From: Streptomyces olivaceoviridis
GTDB taxonomy: Bacteria; Actinomycetota; Actinomycetes; Streptomycetales; Streptomycetaceae
Assembly: GCF_014650115.1 (NCBI RefSeq)
Contig: NZ_BMUI01000004.1
Coordinates: forward strand, 405,394-469,393
Direction of reading: 5' to 3'
DNA length: 64,000 nucleotides
The translations under genes and the position numbers were made by a program. Below are positions 1 through 8,591 of this stretch, piece after piece; the first letter of the stretch is position 1, and each line of letters opens with the position of its first letter. The notes under the pieces were generated by a model. The model had not been told where the DNA came from, made no database searches, and saw nothing but the letters and a program-made list of their open reading frames with translations.

Positions 1-746
1 GCGCATGTCCCGGACCGTCGTGGCCAGCTGCCGCGGCCCTGGTGTGGCCTGGCCCACGCGCGCGGGGCGGTCGCGCAGCCTGCGCAGCGGTACGAGCGTG
101 AAGGCGCCCCACCACAGGCCCGCCGAGGCCAGGCAGACGCGGACGGCGGCGGTCTCGGAGAGGCCGAAGGAGTCGTGCGCCGAGTACAGCACCAGGTTGG
201 CGACGAGGACGAGGGAACCCGCCGCGTAGCCGAAGGCCCGGCCGCGGGAGGAGACCGCGTCGCGCTGCTCGGGCGCCGCGATCCGCGGCAGATAGGAGTT
301 GTGGAGCATCATCCCGGCGGACTGCGCCGCGTTGGCCACGACGAGCAGCACCCCGCCGAGCAGATACCGGTCGCCGTCCAGGAAGAACATCCCGGTGGTC
401 GCCGCCGCGCCGGTGTACGCCGCCGCCGCGAGCAGCGGCTTCTTGAGGCCCGTGCGGTCGGCCGCGCTGCCCACCAGGGCATCACGACGACGGCCAGGAT
501 CACCGACAGGGACACCGAGTACGCGAAGAAGGAGCCGGCCCGGACCGGGACGCCCAGCGGGTGCACATAGCCGTCGGCGTCCGCCGCGTGCTCGGCGACC
601 GAGGTGAGGTACGGGCCGAGGAAGACGGTGAGCACGCTCGTCGAACAGACGGAGCACGCCCAGTCGTAGACGTACCAGCCGCGCTGCTCGCGCCCGAGGC
701 CGGCGGACTCGTCCGCCGCCTCCGCCCGCACGGTGCCGGTGCTCAC
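1..746 (-). pseudogene. UMF1/Atg22-like MFS transporter, partial and frameshifted
   Basis: The first part of the product (GWYVYDWACSVCSTS, then LGPYLTSVAEHA, then HPLGVPVRAGSFFAYSVS) reads as the N-terminal half of a UMF1-family (MFS, Atg22-like) permease. The frame breaks after the residues VVVMP. If one base is added near 477-480, the protein continues as LVGSAADRTGLKKPLLA, then GMFFLDGDRYLLGGVLLVV, and stays open to the window edge, where the C-terminal half is cut off. I prefer the GTG at 746, which follows a GCGAGGG ribosome site; a TTG at 770 is the alternative. Either this is a true frameshift or a one-base sequencing or assembly error. The substrate cannot be told from sequence. Confidence 0.75.
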
Positions 747-801
747 CCGTGCCCTCGCTTCCCCGCTCAACCGCGAAGGCCGGGCCGAGGCGGCCGGCTG
801 G

Positions 802-1578
802 TCAGATCCAGACGCCGCGGTCCTCCATCACCTTGCGCAACGCGTCGATGTGATCGGTCATGATGCCATCAACCCCCAGGTCCAGAAGCCGGTGCATCCG
901 TTCCGGTTCGTTGATCGTCCACACGTGCACCTGGAGCCCGAGCGCGTGGGCGGCGCGGACGAAGCGGTGGTCGACGACGGGCACGCCCGACTGGGCCTCC
1001 GGTACCTGCGCGGCCACGGCCGACCGGCGCACCGCGGCCGGCAGCCCCCACGAGCGCAGCCGCAGACTCAGCACCCCGCGCGTGCCGAAGGAGGTGGCCA
1101 GCCGCGGCCCCGCCAGCCGCTGGGCCCGCAGCACACGCGCCTCGGAGAAGGAGCCCACGCAGACCCGGTCCCAGGCGTCCGCTCCCTCGATCAGCTCCAG
1201 CAGGGGCCGCAGCGCGGGCTCCGCCTTGACGTCGACGTTCCAGCGCACCGCGGGGAAGGTCTCCAGCAGCTCCTCGAACAGCGGCACCGGTTCACGGCCG
1301 CCCACGCGCGCGCGGCGCACGTCCGCCCACGGCAGGTCGGCGATCCGGCCCGCGCCGTCGGTGACCCGGTCCAGGGTCGTGTCGTGGAAGGCGACCAGCC
1401 GGCCGTCCGCCGTGGCGTGCACATCCGTCTCGATGTACCGGTAGCCCAGCTCCACCGCGCGCCGGAACTGGGCCACGGTGTTCTCCAGGCCGTCGGCCGC
1501 CCCGCCCCGGTGGGCGAAGGCGATCGGCCCCGGGTGGTCCAGGAACGGGTGGCGCGGGCGCGGTGTCGTGGGGCTCAC
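802..1578 (-). CDS. glycerophosphodiester phosphodiesterase
   Basis: This 258-residue GDPD-family enzyme hydrolyses glycerophosphodiesters to glycerol 3-phosphate and an alcohol. The family signature is clear. The N-terminal catalytic segment has IAFAHRGG, then ENTVAQFRRAVELGY, then IETDVHATADG and VAFHDTTLDRVTDG, supplying the catalytic histidines and metal-binding Glu/Asp residues. The C-terminal VHVWTINEPERMHRLLDLG and GVDGIMTD complete the TIM-barrel pattern. There is no signal peptide, so it is probably cytoplasmic. The GTG start overlaps the stop of the upstream yczE-like gene by 4 bases (GTGA), so the two are translationally coupled. The length is normal for the short bacterial form. 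Confidence 0.92.
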   Translation of the reverse strand: MSPTTPRPRHPFLDHPGPIAFAHRGGAADGLENTVAQFRRAVELGYRYIETDVHATADGRLVAFHDTTLDRVTDGAGRIADLPWADVRRARVGGREPVPLFEELLETFPAVRWNVDVKAEPALRPLLELIEGADAWDRVCVGSFSEARVLRAQRLAGPRLATSFGTRGVLSLRLRSWGLPAAVRRSAVAAQVPEAQSGVPVVDHRFVRAAHALGLQVHVWTINEPERMHRLLDLGVDGIMTDHIDALRKVMEDRGVWI

Positions 1579-2282
1579 GGTCGCAGTATCGCGCGCCCGG
1601 GTGTCGCCGCGGCGACGACCGTGCTGCCCGCCGATGCCGACGGGACGGCGAACACCCGCAGGAAGGCCTGCGCCAGCGGTCCGATGGACACGGCGTAGAG
1701 CACGGTGCCCACCCCGATGGTGCCGCCCAGGACGAATCCGGTGACCACCACCGCGATCTCCACGGCCGTCCGCATCAGCCGGACCGACCGGCCGGTGCGC
1801 CGGTGCAGCCCCGTCATCAGCCCGTCGCGCGGGCCCGGCCCGAAGCGCGCCGCGATGTAGAGGCCGGTCGCCGCGCCGTTCAGCACGATCCCCGCGACCA
1901 GCAGCGGGACACGGGCGGTGAGGGAGTGCGCGTCCGGGAGCAGGGCGAGCGTGCCGTCCATGGCGAGGCCGACCACGAAGACGTTGGAGACCGTGCCGAG
2001 TCCGGGCCGCTGGCGCAGCGGGATCCACAGGAGCAGTACCGCCGCGCCCACGATGATCGACACCACCCCGATGCTCAGCCCGGTCAGCTCCGCGAGCCCC
2101 TGGTGCAGCACGTTCCACGGCTCCAGGCCCAGGCCGGCCGCCACGAGCAGCGCGGAACTCGCGCCGTACAGCGCGAGCCCCGCGTACAACTGGACCAGCC
2201 GCCGTCCGAGGTGGCGGCCGGGAGCGGATGGACCGGGAGCGGATGGGCTGGAAGCGGATGGGCTGGGAGCGGACATGGACAT
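1575..2282 (-). CDS. YczE/YyaS-type integral membrane protein
   Basis: This 235-residue polytopic membrane protein has about five hydrophobic segments (for example YAGLALYGASSALLVAAG, VVSIIVGAAVLLLWIPL, VPLLVAGIVLNGAATGLYIA, EIAVVVTGFVLGGTIGVGTV). The PWNVLHQGLAE and GPRDGLMTGLH segments match the YczE/YitT-like family. The function of YczE proteins is poorly known; a transport or sensing role is an inference. The ATG at 2282 has an AGGGGGA ribosome site. The gene is divergent from a MocR-type regulator, and the YczE-MocR (yczE-yczR) pairing is recurrent in bacteria, so this gene is its likely target. The N-terminus carries a Pro/Ser-rich repeated stretch. Confidence 0.85.
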   Translation of the reverse strand: MSMSAPSPSASSPSAPGPSAPGRHLGRRLVQLYAGLALYGASSALLVAAGLGLEPWNVLHQGLAELTGLSIGVVSIIVGAAVLLLWIPLRQRPGLGTVSNVFVVGLAMDGTLALLPDAHSLTARVPLLVAGIVLNGAATGLYIAARFGPGPRDGLMTGLHRRTGRSVRLMRTAVEIAVVVTGFVLGGTIGVGTVLYAVSIGPLAQAFLRVFAVPSASAGSTVVAAATPGRAILRP

Positions 2283-2331
2283 ATCCCCCTGGGTGGTGGC
2301 GGTGGCCTGACGCATGACACTCTGTGGCTTG

Positions 2332-2347
2332 GGATGAATCGTCATCC
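2332..2347. promoter_or_regulatory. inverted repeat between yczE-like gene and MocR gene
   Basis: A perfect inverted repeat GGATGA-ATCG-TCATCC (6-bp arms, 4-bp spacer) lies in the 97-bp divergent intergenic region, 33 bases before the MocR start. Its placement suits the operator of the MocR protein controlling itself and the membrane protein. Binding is inferred from position only. Confidence 0.5.
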
Positions 2348-2379
2348 ATGGCCAATTCGGGGAAGGTGGACTGATCTCC

Positions 2380-3888
2380 ATGGCGCAGTGGACCTCGGCC
2401 GTGGGGGCCGCGCAGCTCGCCCGGCTCCTCAAATCGCAACAGGACCGCCCGGCCGGCCCCGGCACCCGCCGTCCCCCCGCCTACCGCGCCCTCGCCGACG
2501 GCGTCCGGCTGCTCGTGCTGGAGGGCCGGGTCCCGGTGGCCGCGCGCCTGCCCGCGGAACGCGAACTGGCCCTGGCCCTCTCCGTCAGCCGCACCACCGT
2601 CGCGGCGGCCTACGAGGCGCTGCGCGGCGAGGGCTTCCTGGAGTCCCGGCGCGGCGCCGGCAGCTGGACCGCGGTACCGGCCGGCAACCCCATCCCCGCC
2701 CGCGGCCTGGAGCCCCTGCCGCCCGAGGCCCTCGGTTCGGTGATCGACCTCGGCTGCGCCTCGCTCCCGGCGCCCGAGCCGTGGCTCACCCGGGCGGTGC
2801 AGGGCGCCCTGGAGGAACTCCCGCCGTACGCCCACACCCACGGCGACTACCCGGCCGGGCTGCCCGCGCTGCGCTCGATGATCGCCGAGCGGTACATCGC
2901 GCGCGGGATCCCCACGATGCCGGAGCAGATCATGGTGACGACCGGTGCCATGGGCGCCATCGACGCCATCTGCCACCTCTTCGCGGGCCGGGGCGAGCGG
3001 ATCGCCGTGGAGTCCCCGTCCTACGCCAACATCCTCCAGCTGATGCGCGAGACGGGTGCCCGGCTCGTGCCCGTCGCGATGGCCGAGGGCCTGTCCGGCT
3101 GGGACCTGGACCGCTGGCGCCAGGTGCTGCGCGAGGCCGCGCCGCGGATCGCCTACGTGGTCGCCGACTTCCACAACCCCACCGGGGCGCTCGCCGACGA
3201 GGACCAGCGGCGCCGGCTGGTGGACGCGGCCCGCTCGGCCGGCACGGTGCTCGTCGCCGACGAGACGATGAGCGAGCTGTGGCTGGAGGAGGACTTCCGG
3301 GACGGCGGCATGCCCCGCCCGGTGTGCGGCTTCGACCCGGCCGGCTCCACGGTGATCACGGTCGGCTCGGCCAGCAAGGCGTTCTGGGCGGGGATGCGGA
3401 TCGGCTGGGTGCGGGCGGCGCCGGACGTCATCCGCAGCCTGGTCGCCGCGCGGGCCTACGCCGACCTGGGCACGCCGGTGCTGGAGCAGCTGGCCGTGAA
3501 CTGGCTCTTCAGCACCGGGGGCTGGGAGCAGGCGGTCGAGCTGCGCCGGGCGCAGGCCCGGGAGAACCGGGACGCCCTGGTGGCCGCGCTGGGCCGGGAA
3601 CTGCCCGGCTGGGAGTTCGAGGTGCCCCGGGGCGGCCTGACCCTGTGGGTGCGCGCGGGCGGTCTCTCCGGGTCCCGCCTCGCGGAGGCGGGCGAACGGA
3701 CGGGCGTGCGTGTCCCGTCCGGCCCTCGCTTCGGTGTCGACGGCGCGTTCGAGGGCTATGTCCGGCTTCCGTTCACCGTCGGGGGAGCGGTGGCGGACGA
3801 GGCGGCGGCTCGGCTCGCCGCCGCGGCTCGGCTGGTGGAGTCGGGGGCGACGGGGGCGGGCGAGGCGCCGAGGACGTTCGTGGCGTAG
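2380..3888 (+). CDS. MocR-type regulator (GntR winged helix plus aminotransferase fold)
   Basis: This 502-residue MocR protein has an N-terminal GntR winged helix at about residues 25-100 (LPAERELALALSVSRTTVAA, then YEALRGEGFLESRRGAGSW). It is followed by a type I aminotransferase-like domain. PLP-binding elements are visible: DFHNPTGALA, VADETMSELW and the Schiff-base lysine in VGSASKAFWAGMRIGW. Such proteins act as PLP-sensing transcription factors rather than transaminases. The gene is divergent from a yczE-like membrane protein, the arrangement of YczR-type regulators, so it likely controls that gene through the inverted repeat at 2332-2347. The ATG follows a GGAAGGTGGA ribosome site. The effector is unknown. 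Confidence 0.9.
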   Translation: MAQWTSAVGAAQLARLLKSQQDRPAGPGTRRPPAYRALADGVRLLVLEGRVPVAARLPAERELALALSVSRTTVAAAYEALRGEGFLESRRGAGSWTAVPAGNPIPARGLEPLPPEALGSVIDLGCASLPAPEPWLTRAVQGALEELPPYAHTHGDYPAGLPALRSMIAERYIARGIPTMPEQIMVTTGAMGAIDAICHLFAGRGERIAVESPSYANILQLMRETGARLVPVAMAEGLSGWDLDRWRQVLREAAPRIAYVVADFHNPTGALADEDQRRRLVDAARSAGTVLVADETMSELWLEEDFRDGGMPRPVCGFDPAGSTVITVGSASKAFWAGMRIGWVRAAPDVIRSLVAARAYADLGTPVLEQLAVNWLFSTGGWEQAVELRRAQARENRDALVAALGRELPGWEFEVPRGGLTLWVRAGGLSGSRLAEAGERTGVRVPSGPRFGVDGAFEGYVRLPFTVGGAVADEAAARLAAAARLVESGATGAGEAPRTFVA

Positions 3889-4054
3889 GCGGGGCGGGTT
3901 CGGGGGCTCGGATGTGTGGTCCGGGAGGACTCGGCGGCCCGGGGGCCTCGGGCGCGTGTCCGGCTGCGGGACCGTCGTGGCCGGTCGCCCGGTTCCCCGC
4001 GCCCCTGGGGAGCCGCAGTCCCGTCGGCCGCGTGGTTCCGCTACCGCCAGGGCG

Positions 4055-5719
4055 CTACGAAGGCTCCGCCGCCAGGGCCTCCGCGGGGACCGGTGCCTTC
4101 CCCGCCGTCGGTTCCGAGACATCCGTCGGTTCCGAGACTTCCGTCGGTTTCGAGAGAGCCGTCGGTTTCGAGACTGGCGGCTCCTCCTCCACGGCGGTGG
4201 TCCGCGGCGGGAGCAGTTCCAGCACCGCCTGCCGGTCGGCGTCACTCGTGGCGTCGTCGTACGGGTCCGGCGTACGCGGCACCTGAAGCCGGTGCACCGG
4301 ACCGGACCCCAGCCGGGCGTACCCCCGCCCGGGCGGCACGTGCGCCATCGACGTCGTGTGCGGCGGCGCCCCCAGCACCGCCTCCACCTGTTCCGGCGCG
4401 GCGGACCCGAGCACGACACGCGCGCGCGTGTGCTGCCGTACCGCGTCGGCGAGCACCTCCGCGCTGTCGAACTGCTCGGCCACGACCACGGTCACGTTCG
4501 CCGCGCGGCCGTGCCGCAACGGCACCTGGAGCAGCGTCTGCGGGTCCTTGCGGCCGTCCGCCAGGGCGAGGTGCGCGAAGACGCTCGGGCGGTCCACCAG
4601 GATCCACAGCGGGCGCCGGGTGTCCGGGGGCGGTGGGTCGCCCGCCTGCCGCGCCAGGTTGATCGCGATGAGCCGCCGCTCGGTCTCCCGCGCGGCCCAC
4701 TCCAGGCTGGCCAGCGCCCCGGGCAGCGCGCACTCCACGGCCAGGACGGCGTTGCGTCCGGTCAGGCAGGCGTACTCGCCGGTGCCGCCGCCGTCGACGA
4801 TCAGCACGTCGCCGTACTGGAGGGCCTGGATGGCGACGGAGCGCAACAGGGTGGACGTACCGCTGCCGGGGTGGCCCATGGCCAGCAGGTGCGGCTCGGT
4901 GGAGCGGATGCCGGTGCGCCAGACGACCGGCGGTACGTCGACCCGCTCCTCCCCGTAGGACAGGGGGAGCGTGCGCTGGACCTCGCTGGGGTCGGTGAAG
5001 CCGAGGACTGTCTCGCCGGGGGCGGTGACGAAGCGCTGGGCGGGGATGTCGGCGGGCAGCGGGGGGAGCGCGTTGACGGTGAGCTGGTTGCCCTCCTCCT
5101 CCCACGCGAAGTGGTACTCGCGGCTCCGCCCGGCCTTCGCGGTGAGCAACTGCTCGATCCGCGCGCGGGCCGCGGGCTCGCCGTCCGGGAAGTAGGCGGG
5201 GTAGCGGATCACGAGGTGGCCGATGCGCCCGGCGTCGTCGAACTCGTGGGCCGCGTAGGCCTTCTCCCACTCCCCGCCGTGCGCGTACAGCGGCGCCGGG
5301 TCGTCGGAGCTGGAGAAGTACGGCACCAGGGCTTCGTACAGCGCCTGGAGCCGTTGGGTCTGTGACTCGTCGGGCCCCTCGGGCGCCGACGGGGTGCGGT
5401 CCCGGCCGTGCCAGGCCGCTGCCGCCATCACCGCGATGACGGCGAGCAGCGGCCCGTACGGCATCAGGGCCACGATCAGGACCATGGAAGCCGCGAAGAA
5501 CAGCAGTGGCCCGCGCTTGTCCTTGGGCGTGTCCGCCCACCTGCGCCGGCCGGCCGAGGCCAGCAGGCGCAGCCCGCGCGTCACGGTGATCAGCGGCTGG
5601 AGGACGTCGGTGGCGCTGTCGGCCGCCGTCCGGGCCAGCTCCCTGCTCCGGGCGATCTGCGTCCGGGCGATCTGGGCGCTGTCCTTGCTCAGAATGCGGG
5701 GGAGGGGGCGCCGGGCCAC
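4055..5719 (-). CDS. FtsK/SpoIIIE-like membrane ATPase with altered Walker A
   Basis: This 554-residue protein has two adjacent hydrophobic segments (about residues 70-104) followed by a cytoplasmic domain resembling the FtsK/TraB nucleotide-binding fold. The motif GHPGSGTSTLLRS at 282-294 stands where a P-loop GxxGxGKS/T is expected, but the lysine is threonine (T288, codon ACG rather than AAG). A Walker B-like strand (DVLIVDGGGTG) follows. The C-terminus is a run of SKPT/SEPT repeats. It is next to a 64-residue membrane protein that reads in the same direction and is probably co-transcribed. The role is unknown; DNA or protein translocation is suggested only by family. Start GTG has an AGGAGA site. 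Confidence 0.75.
   Translation of the reverse strand: MARRPLPRILSKDSAQIARTQIARSRELARTAADSATDVLQPLITVTRGLRLLASAGRRRWADTPKDKRGPLLFFAASMVLIVALMPYGPLLAVIAVMAAAAWHGRDRTPSAPEGPDESQTQRLQALYEALVPYFSSSDDPAPLYAHGGEWEKAYAAHEFDDAGRIGHLVIRYPAYFPDGEPAARARIEQLLTAKAGRSREYHFAWEEEGNQLTVNALPPLPADIPAQRFVTAPGETVLGFTDPSEVQRTLPLSYGEERVDVPPVVWRTGIRSTEPHLLAMGHPGSGTSTLLRSVAIQALQYGDVLIVDGGGTGEYACLTGRNAVLAVECALPGALASLEWAARETERRLIAINLARQAGDPPPPDTRRPLWILVDRPSVFAHLALADGRKDPQTLLQVPLRHGRAANVTVVVAEQFDSAEVLADAVRQHTRARVVLGSAAPEQVEAVLGAPPHTTSMAHVPPGRGYARLGSGPVHRLQVPRTPDPYDDATSDADRQAVLELLPPRTTAVEEEPPVSKPTALSKPTEVSEPTDVSEPTAGKAPVPAEALAAEPS
4107..4178. repeat. four tandem 18-bp repeats in the FtsK-like gene
   Basis: Four copies of an 18-bp unit beginning GTCGGTTCCGAGAC or GTCGGTTTCGAGA lie head to tail. 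On the reverse strand they encode the S-(K/E)-P-T-x-x repeats near the C-terminus of the FtsK-like protein. Copy number is likely variable between strains. Confidence 0.85.
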
Positions 5720-5759
5720 TGCTGTCTCCTGATGGTGCGTGCGAGCGGGGCTGGAGGGG

Positions 5760-5954
5760 TCAGAACTTGATGCCGCCCAGGAGGCTGGCCAGGCTCTCTC
5801 CTCCGGCTTTGATGCTCGGGGCGATGCCTGTGGTCGACAGGTAGAAGCCGAAGAGTGCCGACACCGTGGCGTGCGAGCCCTTCAGTCCGTCCTTGCGGAA
5901 GAACAGGAAGACGACGACGCCGAGCAGCAGCACGCCTGAGAGCGAGAGGATCAT
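5760..5954 (-). CDS. small membrane protein, function unknown
   Basis: This 64-residue protein starts with one transmembrane segment (MILSLSGVLLLGVVVFLFFR), then KDGLKGSHATVSALFGFYL and a C-terminal ASLLGGIKF. Start ATG is backed by a textbook AGGAGG ribosome site 8 bases upstream. It lies 40 bases upstream of the FtsK-like membrane ATPase on the same strand, so the two are probably one operon and may form one membrane assembly. I do not recognise a named family. Small membrane partners of FtsK/TraB-like proteins in actinomycetes, such as Spd proteins, are a loose comparison only. Confidence 0.8.
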   Translation of the reverse strand: MILSLSGVLLLGVVVFLFFRKDGLKGSHATVSALFGFYLSTTGIAPSIKAGGESLASLLGGIKF

Positions 5955-6248
5955 TTGGGGCCTCCTGGTGTCGATGGTGGGGGACAGTCACCATGAGTTC
6001 TTCCAGGATCACAGGATGTATCCATACGATTAAAGGTGCAACTGGGTGAAAAGCGGTGGATTTCCCTCACTCGGACGAGTGCGCCAGAACGCGATTGACC
6101 AGGCGTCTTGTCGGTGCGGTGCCCTGGGTGGGCGCTGCTGCTGATCTTTGCCTCGGGCGGATCGGGTCATGTGCCACGCGAGCCAGTACGCTGGCGATTC
6201 ACTCGTACGAAGCAGTCCCCGAATCAGCATGGAGAGGCGGTCCGGCCG
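5955..6248. other. divergent intergenic region, no gene seen
   Basis: These 294 bases lie between the small membrane protein gene (reverse) and the ankyrin gene (forward) and should hold both promoters. It is locally less G+C-rich around 6015-6045. A reverse-strand TTGCAC (6036-6041) and TACATC (6015-6020), 15 bases apart, are a weak promoter candidate. No convincing ORF with a ribosome site was found. Confidence 0.4.
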
Positions 6249-6641
6249 ATGAGTGAAGTTCCCGACCCCGAGGTCGTGGAGCTGGCGACCAAGATCTTCG
6301 ATCTGGCCCGGCAGGGGCAGACCGAGGCGCTCGTGGCGTACGTCGACGCGGGTGTTCCGGCCAACCTCACCAACGACCGCGGCGACTCCCTGGTGATGCT
6401 CGCCGCCTATCACGGTCACGCCGACGCGGTGCGCGCGCTGCTCGCGCGCGGCGCGGCGGCGGATCAGATCAACGACCGGGGTCAGACCCCGCTCGCGGGT
6501 GCCGTCTTCAAGGGTGAGACGGACGTCATCAAGGCCCTCCTGGAGGGCGGAGCCGATCCTTCCGCAGGCACGCCGTCGGCCGTCGACACGGCCCGGATGT
6601 TCGGCAGGACAGAGCTTCTGGAACTGTTCGGCGTCCACTGA
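6249..6641 (+). CDS. ankyrin-repeat protein
   Basis: This 130-residue protein is built of ankyrin repeats. At least three are readable: GQTEALVAYVDAGVPANLTN, then DRGDSLVMLAAYHGHADAVR with ALLARGAAADQIN, then DRGQTPLAGAVFKGETDVIK with ALLEGGADP, followed by a capping helix. There is no catalytic motif, signal peptide or membrane segment, so it is likely a cytosolic protein-binding module. The ATG at 6249 follows GGAGAGG; the open frame extends upstream but without ribosome site or family similarity. The partner is unknown. Confidence 0.9.
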   Translation: MSEVPDPEVVELATKIFDLARQGQTEALVAYVDAGVPANLTNDRGDSLVMLAAYHGHADAVRALLARGAAADQINDRGQTPLAGAVFKGETDVIKALLEGGADPSAGTPSAVDTARMFGRTELLELFGVH

Positions 6642-6941
6642 CGTCGACGCGCTGACCAGGTACGACACGGAAAACGGGGGAGGCGGTACAGGGCCGCCGG
6701 AAATACGGTCGCGGCAGCACACACCGCGGGTCATCATGACGTCGTGATTCACGGACGCGATGGCTGGGCAGGTGTTGCCGCACCGCGCGGGCCGTGATGC
6801 GGTCCGCATGGGCCACCGACGAGAGGCAGAGAGAGATGGTCTACAGCAAGCAAGAGACGGCGGGCGCTCCGACGTTGTGTCACGCGGCCAGGTAATGCGT
6901 GTTTCCCGGTTGCTTCGACGCTTGATGTGAGGCTGTTTCCC
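6642..6941. other. intergenic region with one imperfect palindrome
   Basis: These 300 bases separate the ankyrin gene from the HEAT-type gene. No gene was recognised. An imperfect palindrome ATCATGACGTCGTGAT (6733-6748, 14 of 16 positions symmetric) is the only structured element I see and could be an operator for the downstream gene. Confidence 0.35.
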
Positions 6942-8360
6942 ATGTTCGATCCGGTCATAGCGCCCAGCGGTACGCTGCTCGGCCTGCTCCAGCGCGGCCG
7001 TGGTGACGGCACGCTGCACGCGCTCACGGCCCCGCGCGCCGAAGCGCTCGCGGCCCTGAACCACTGTGTGCTGAGCGACCCCCGCCACGACTGGCAGGTG
7101 GAGAACCGCTCCCTGTACTACGCCCGGCTCTTCCTCGACCTGAACGGCGAGCTGGACGCCGTGGAGGCACACCTCTTCGACCCCGAGGACGTCCTCGACA
7201 CGGACGAGTCCCGCACCGGCCTGGCCCTGGCCGTCCTCGGCCACCTCGCCTCCTACGGCAGGCGGGACGCCCTGGTACTGCTGCGCAGGTACGCCGCGCA
7301 CGGCTCCAACTGGGCGTGGGCCCTGGACGAACTGGCCCTCAGGGACGACGACGCCGGCCTGCGCGCCCTCGCCGCCCCCGTCCTGGCCCGCTTCGCCACC
7401 GATCCCGAGGGCGAGGCCGAGCTGGCCGCCGCCGTACGCGACGCCTTCGAGCCACGGCCCTGGCGGCTGTGGGCCGAGGATCCGCGCGCATCGATCGCCA
7501 CCCGGGTGCGTGCCGCCCAGGAGGCCGGCTGTTTCGACCGCTGGCAGCGGCAGATGCGGCCCACCGGCCCGCGTCCCGACTGGAGCGTCCGCGCCGTCTT
7601 CGAGTGGGCCCAGCAGGGTATGGAACGCGGCGCCGCCCTCCATGTGCCCGCCGCCCGCTGCCTGGTCGCCGTGGCCGGCCCGGAGGACCGGCCCGAGATC
7701 CTCCAGGCCGCCCGGACCGGCACCGACGGAGCCCGCTGCACCGCGCTGCGCTACCTCGCCGACAGCAACGACCGTGACGCGCTCGACCTGATCGAGGCCG
7801 CCGTCGTCGACGGGACGGCGCCCGTCGTGGAGGCCGCCGTCGACGCATTCGAACGGATGCGCAGCATCGCCGCCGTCGACCGCGCGCGCGGCTGGGCCCA
7901 GCGCCCCGACGCGCTCGGTGCCGCCGCCGGACGCATGCTCGCCTGCCGCGGCGGCGCACAGGACCGCGACCTCGTCCTCGGCGCCCTTCGCGAGGCCGTG
8001 CGCGGCGAGGGGCCGGACGCCCCCACCCTGTGGACCCTCGTCGACGGCGCCGGACGCCTCGGCATCGCCTGCGCCGCCCCCGTCCTGCGCCATGTCTACC
8101 GTGAGACGGCCTCCTCCCATCTCCGTGGCCGCGCCGCCCGCGCGCTGGCCGCCACCGACCCCTCGTTCGCCACCGGCTTCGCCGTCGAATGCCTGTGGGA
8201 CTGCGAGGAGACCACCCGTGAACTGGCCGCCCGGCACGCCGAGACCGGCGACGCCCGGGTGGTGGAGCGCCTGCGCCGTCTGGCCGCCGATCCGGCCGAG
8301 GAGGACGAGGTGCAGACCGCGGTACGCAGCCGCTTCGGGCCGGATGCGGCCTTCGGCTGA
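6942..8360 (+). CDS. HEAT/alpha-solenoid repeat protein
   Basis: This 472-residue, alanine- and arginine-rich helical protein opens MFDPVIAPSGTLLGLLQRGR. Its body is a series of roughly 35-40-residue helical pairs typical of HEAT/PBS-lyase repeats, such as DGARCTALRYLADSNDRDAL and RGRAARALAATDPSFATGF. No catalytic residues are evident. It is likely a soluble scaffold. I chose the ATG at 6942 because GTGAGG (6927-6932) sits 9 bases before it; the GTG at 6927 is the first codon of the longer open frame and overlaps this site. It is not operonically tied to its neighbours. Confidence 0.8.
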   Translation: MFDPVIAPSGTLLGLLQRGRGDGTLHALTAPRAEALAALNHCVLSDPRHDWQVENRSLYYARLFLDLNGELDAVEAHLFDPEDVLDTDESRTGLALAVLGHLASYGRRDALVLLRRYAAHGSNWAWALDELALRDDDAGLRALAAPVLARFATDPEGEAELAAAVRDAFEPRPWRLWAEDPRASIATRVRAAQEAGCFDRWQRQMRPTGPRPDWSVRAVFEWAQQGMERGAALHVPAARCLVAVAGPEDRPEILQAARTGTDGARCTALRYLADSNDRDALDLIEAAVVDGTAPVVEAAVDAFERMRSIAAVDRARGWAQRPDALGAAAGRMLACRGGAQDRDLVLGALREAVRGEGPDAPTLWTLVDGAGRLGIACAAPVLRHVYRETASSHLRGRAARALAATDPSFATGFAVECLWDCEETTRELAARHAETGDARVVERLRRLAADPAEEDEVQTAVRSRFGPDAAFG

Positions 8361-8591
8361 ACCGCTCGGGACCGGACGTGAGCCTCGGCCGAGCCGCGGC
8401 TGCCGGCCCCCATCCGTACATCTGCCCCGGCGGACGAGCGCCCGCCGGGTGAACACCGGGTGACCCGCGGGTCAGGTGGTCATGACGGCCGCCTGACCCG
8501 CTCGGGTGTGCAGCCCAACGCTCATGGGACGTTCCCCGCGCCGAAAGATCGAAGTTGACGCGGGCACGTCCGGCGCGGCGACAACACCCGT

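Noticed and set aside
1563..4286. Forward 907-codon open frame over the GDPD, yczE and MocR genes
   Set aside because: It is low-complexity Arg/Pro-rich and crosses genes on both strands with real motifs.
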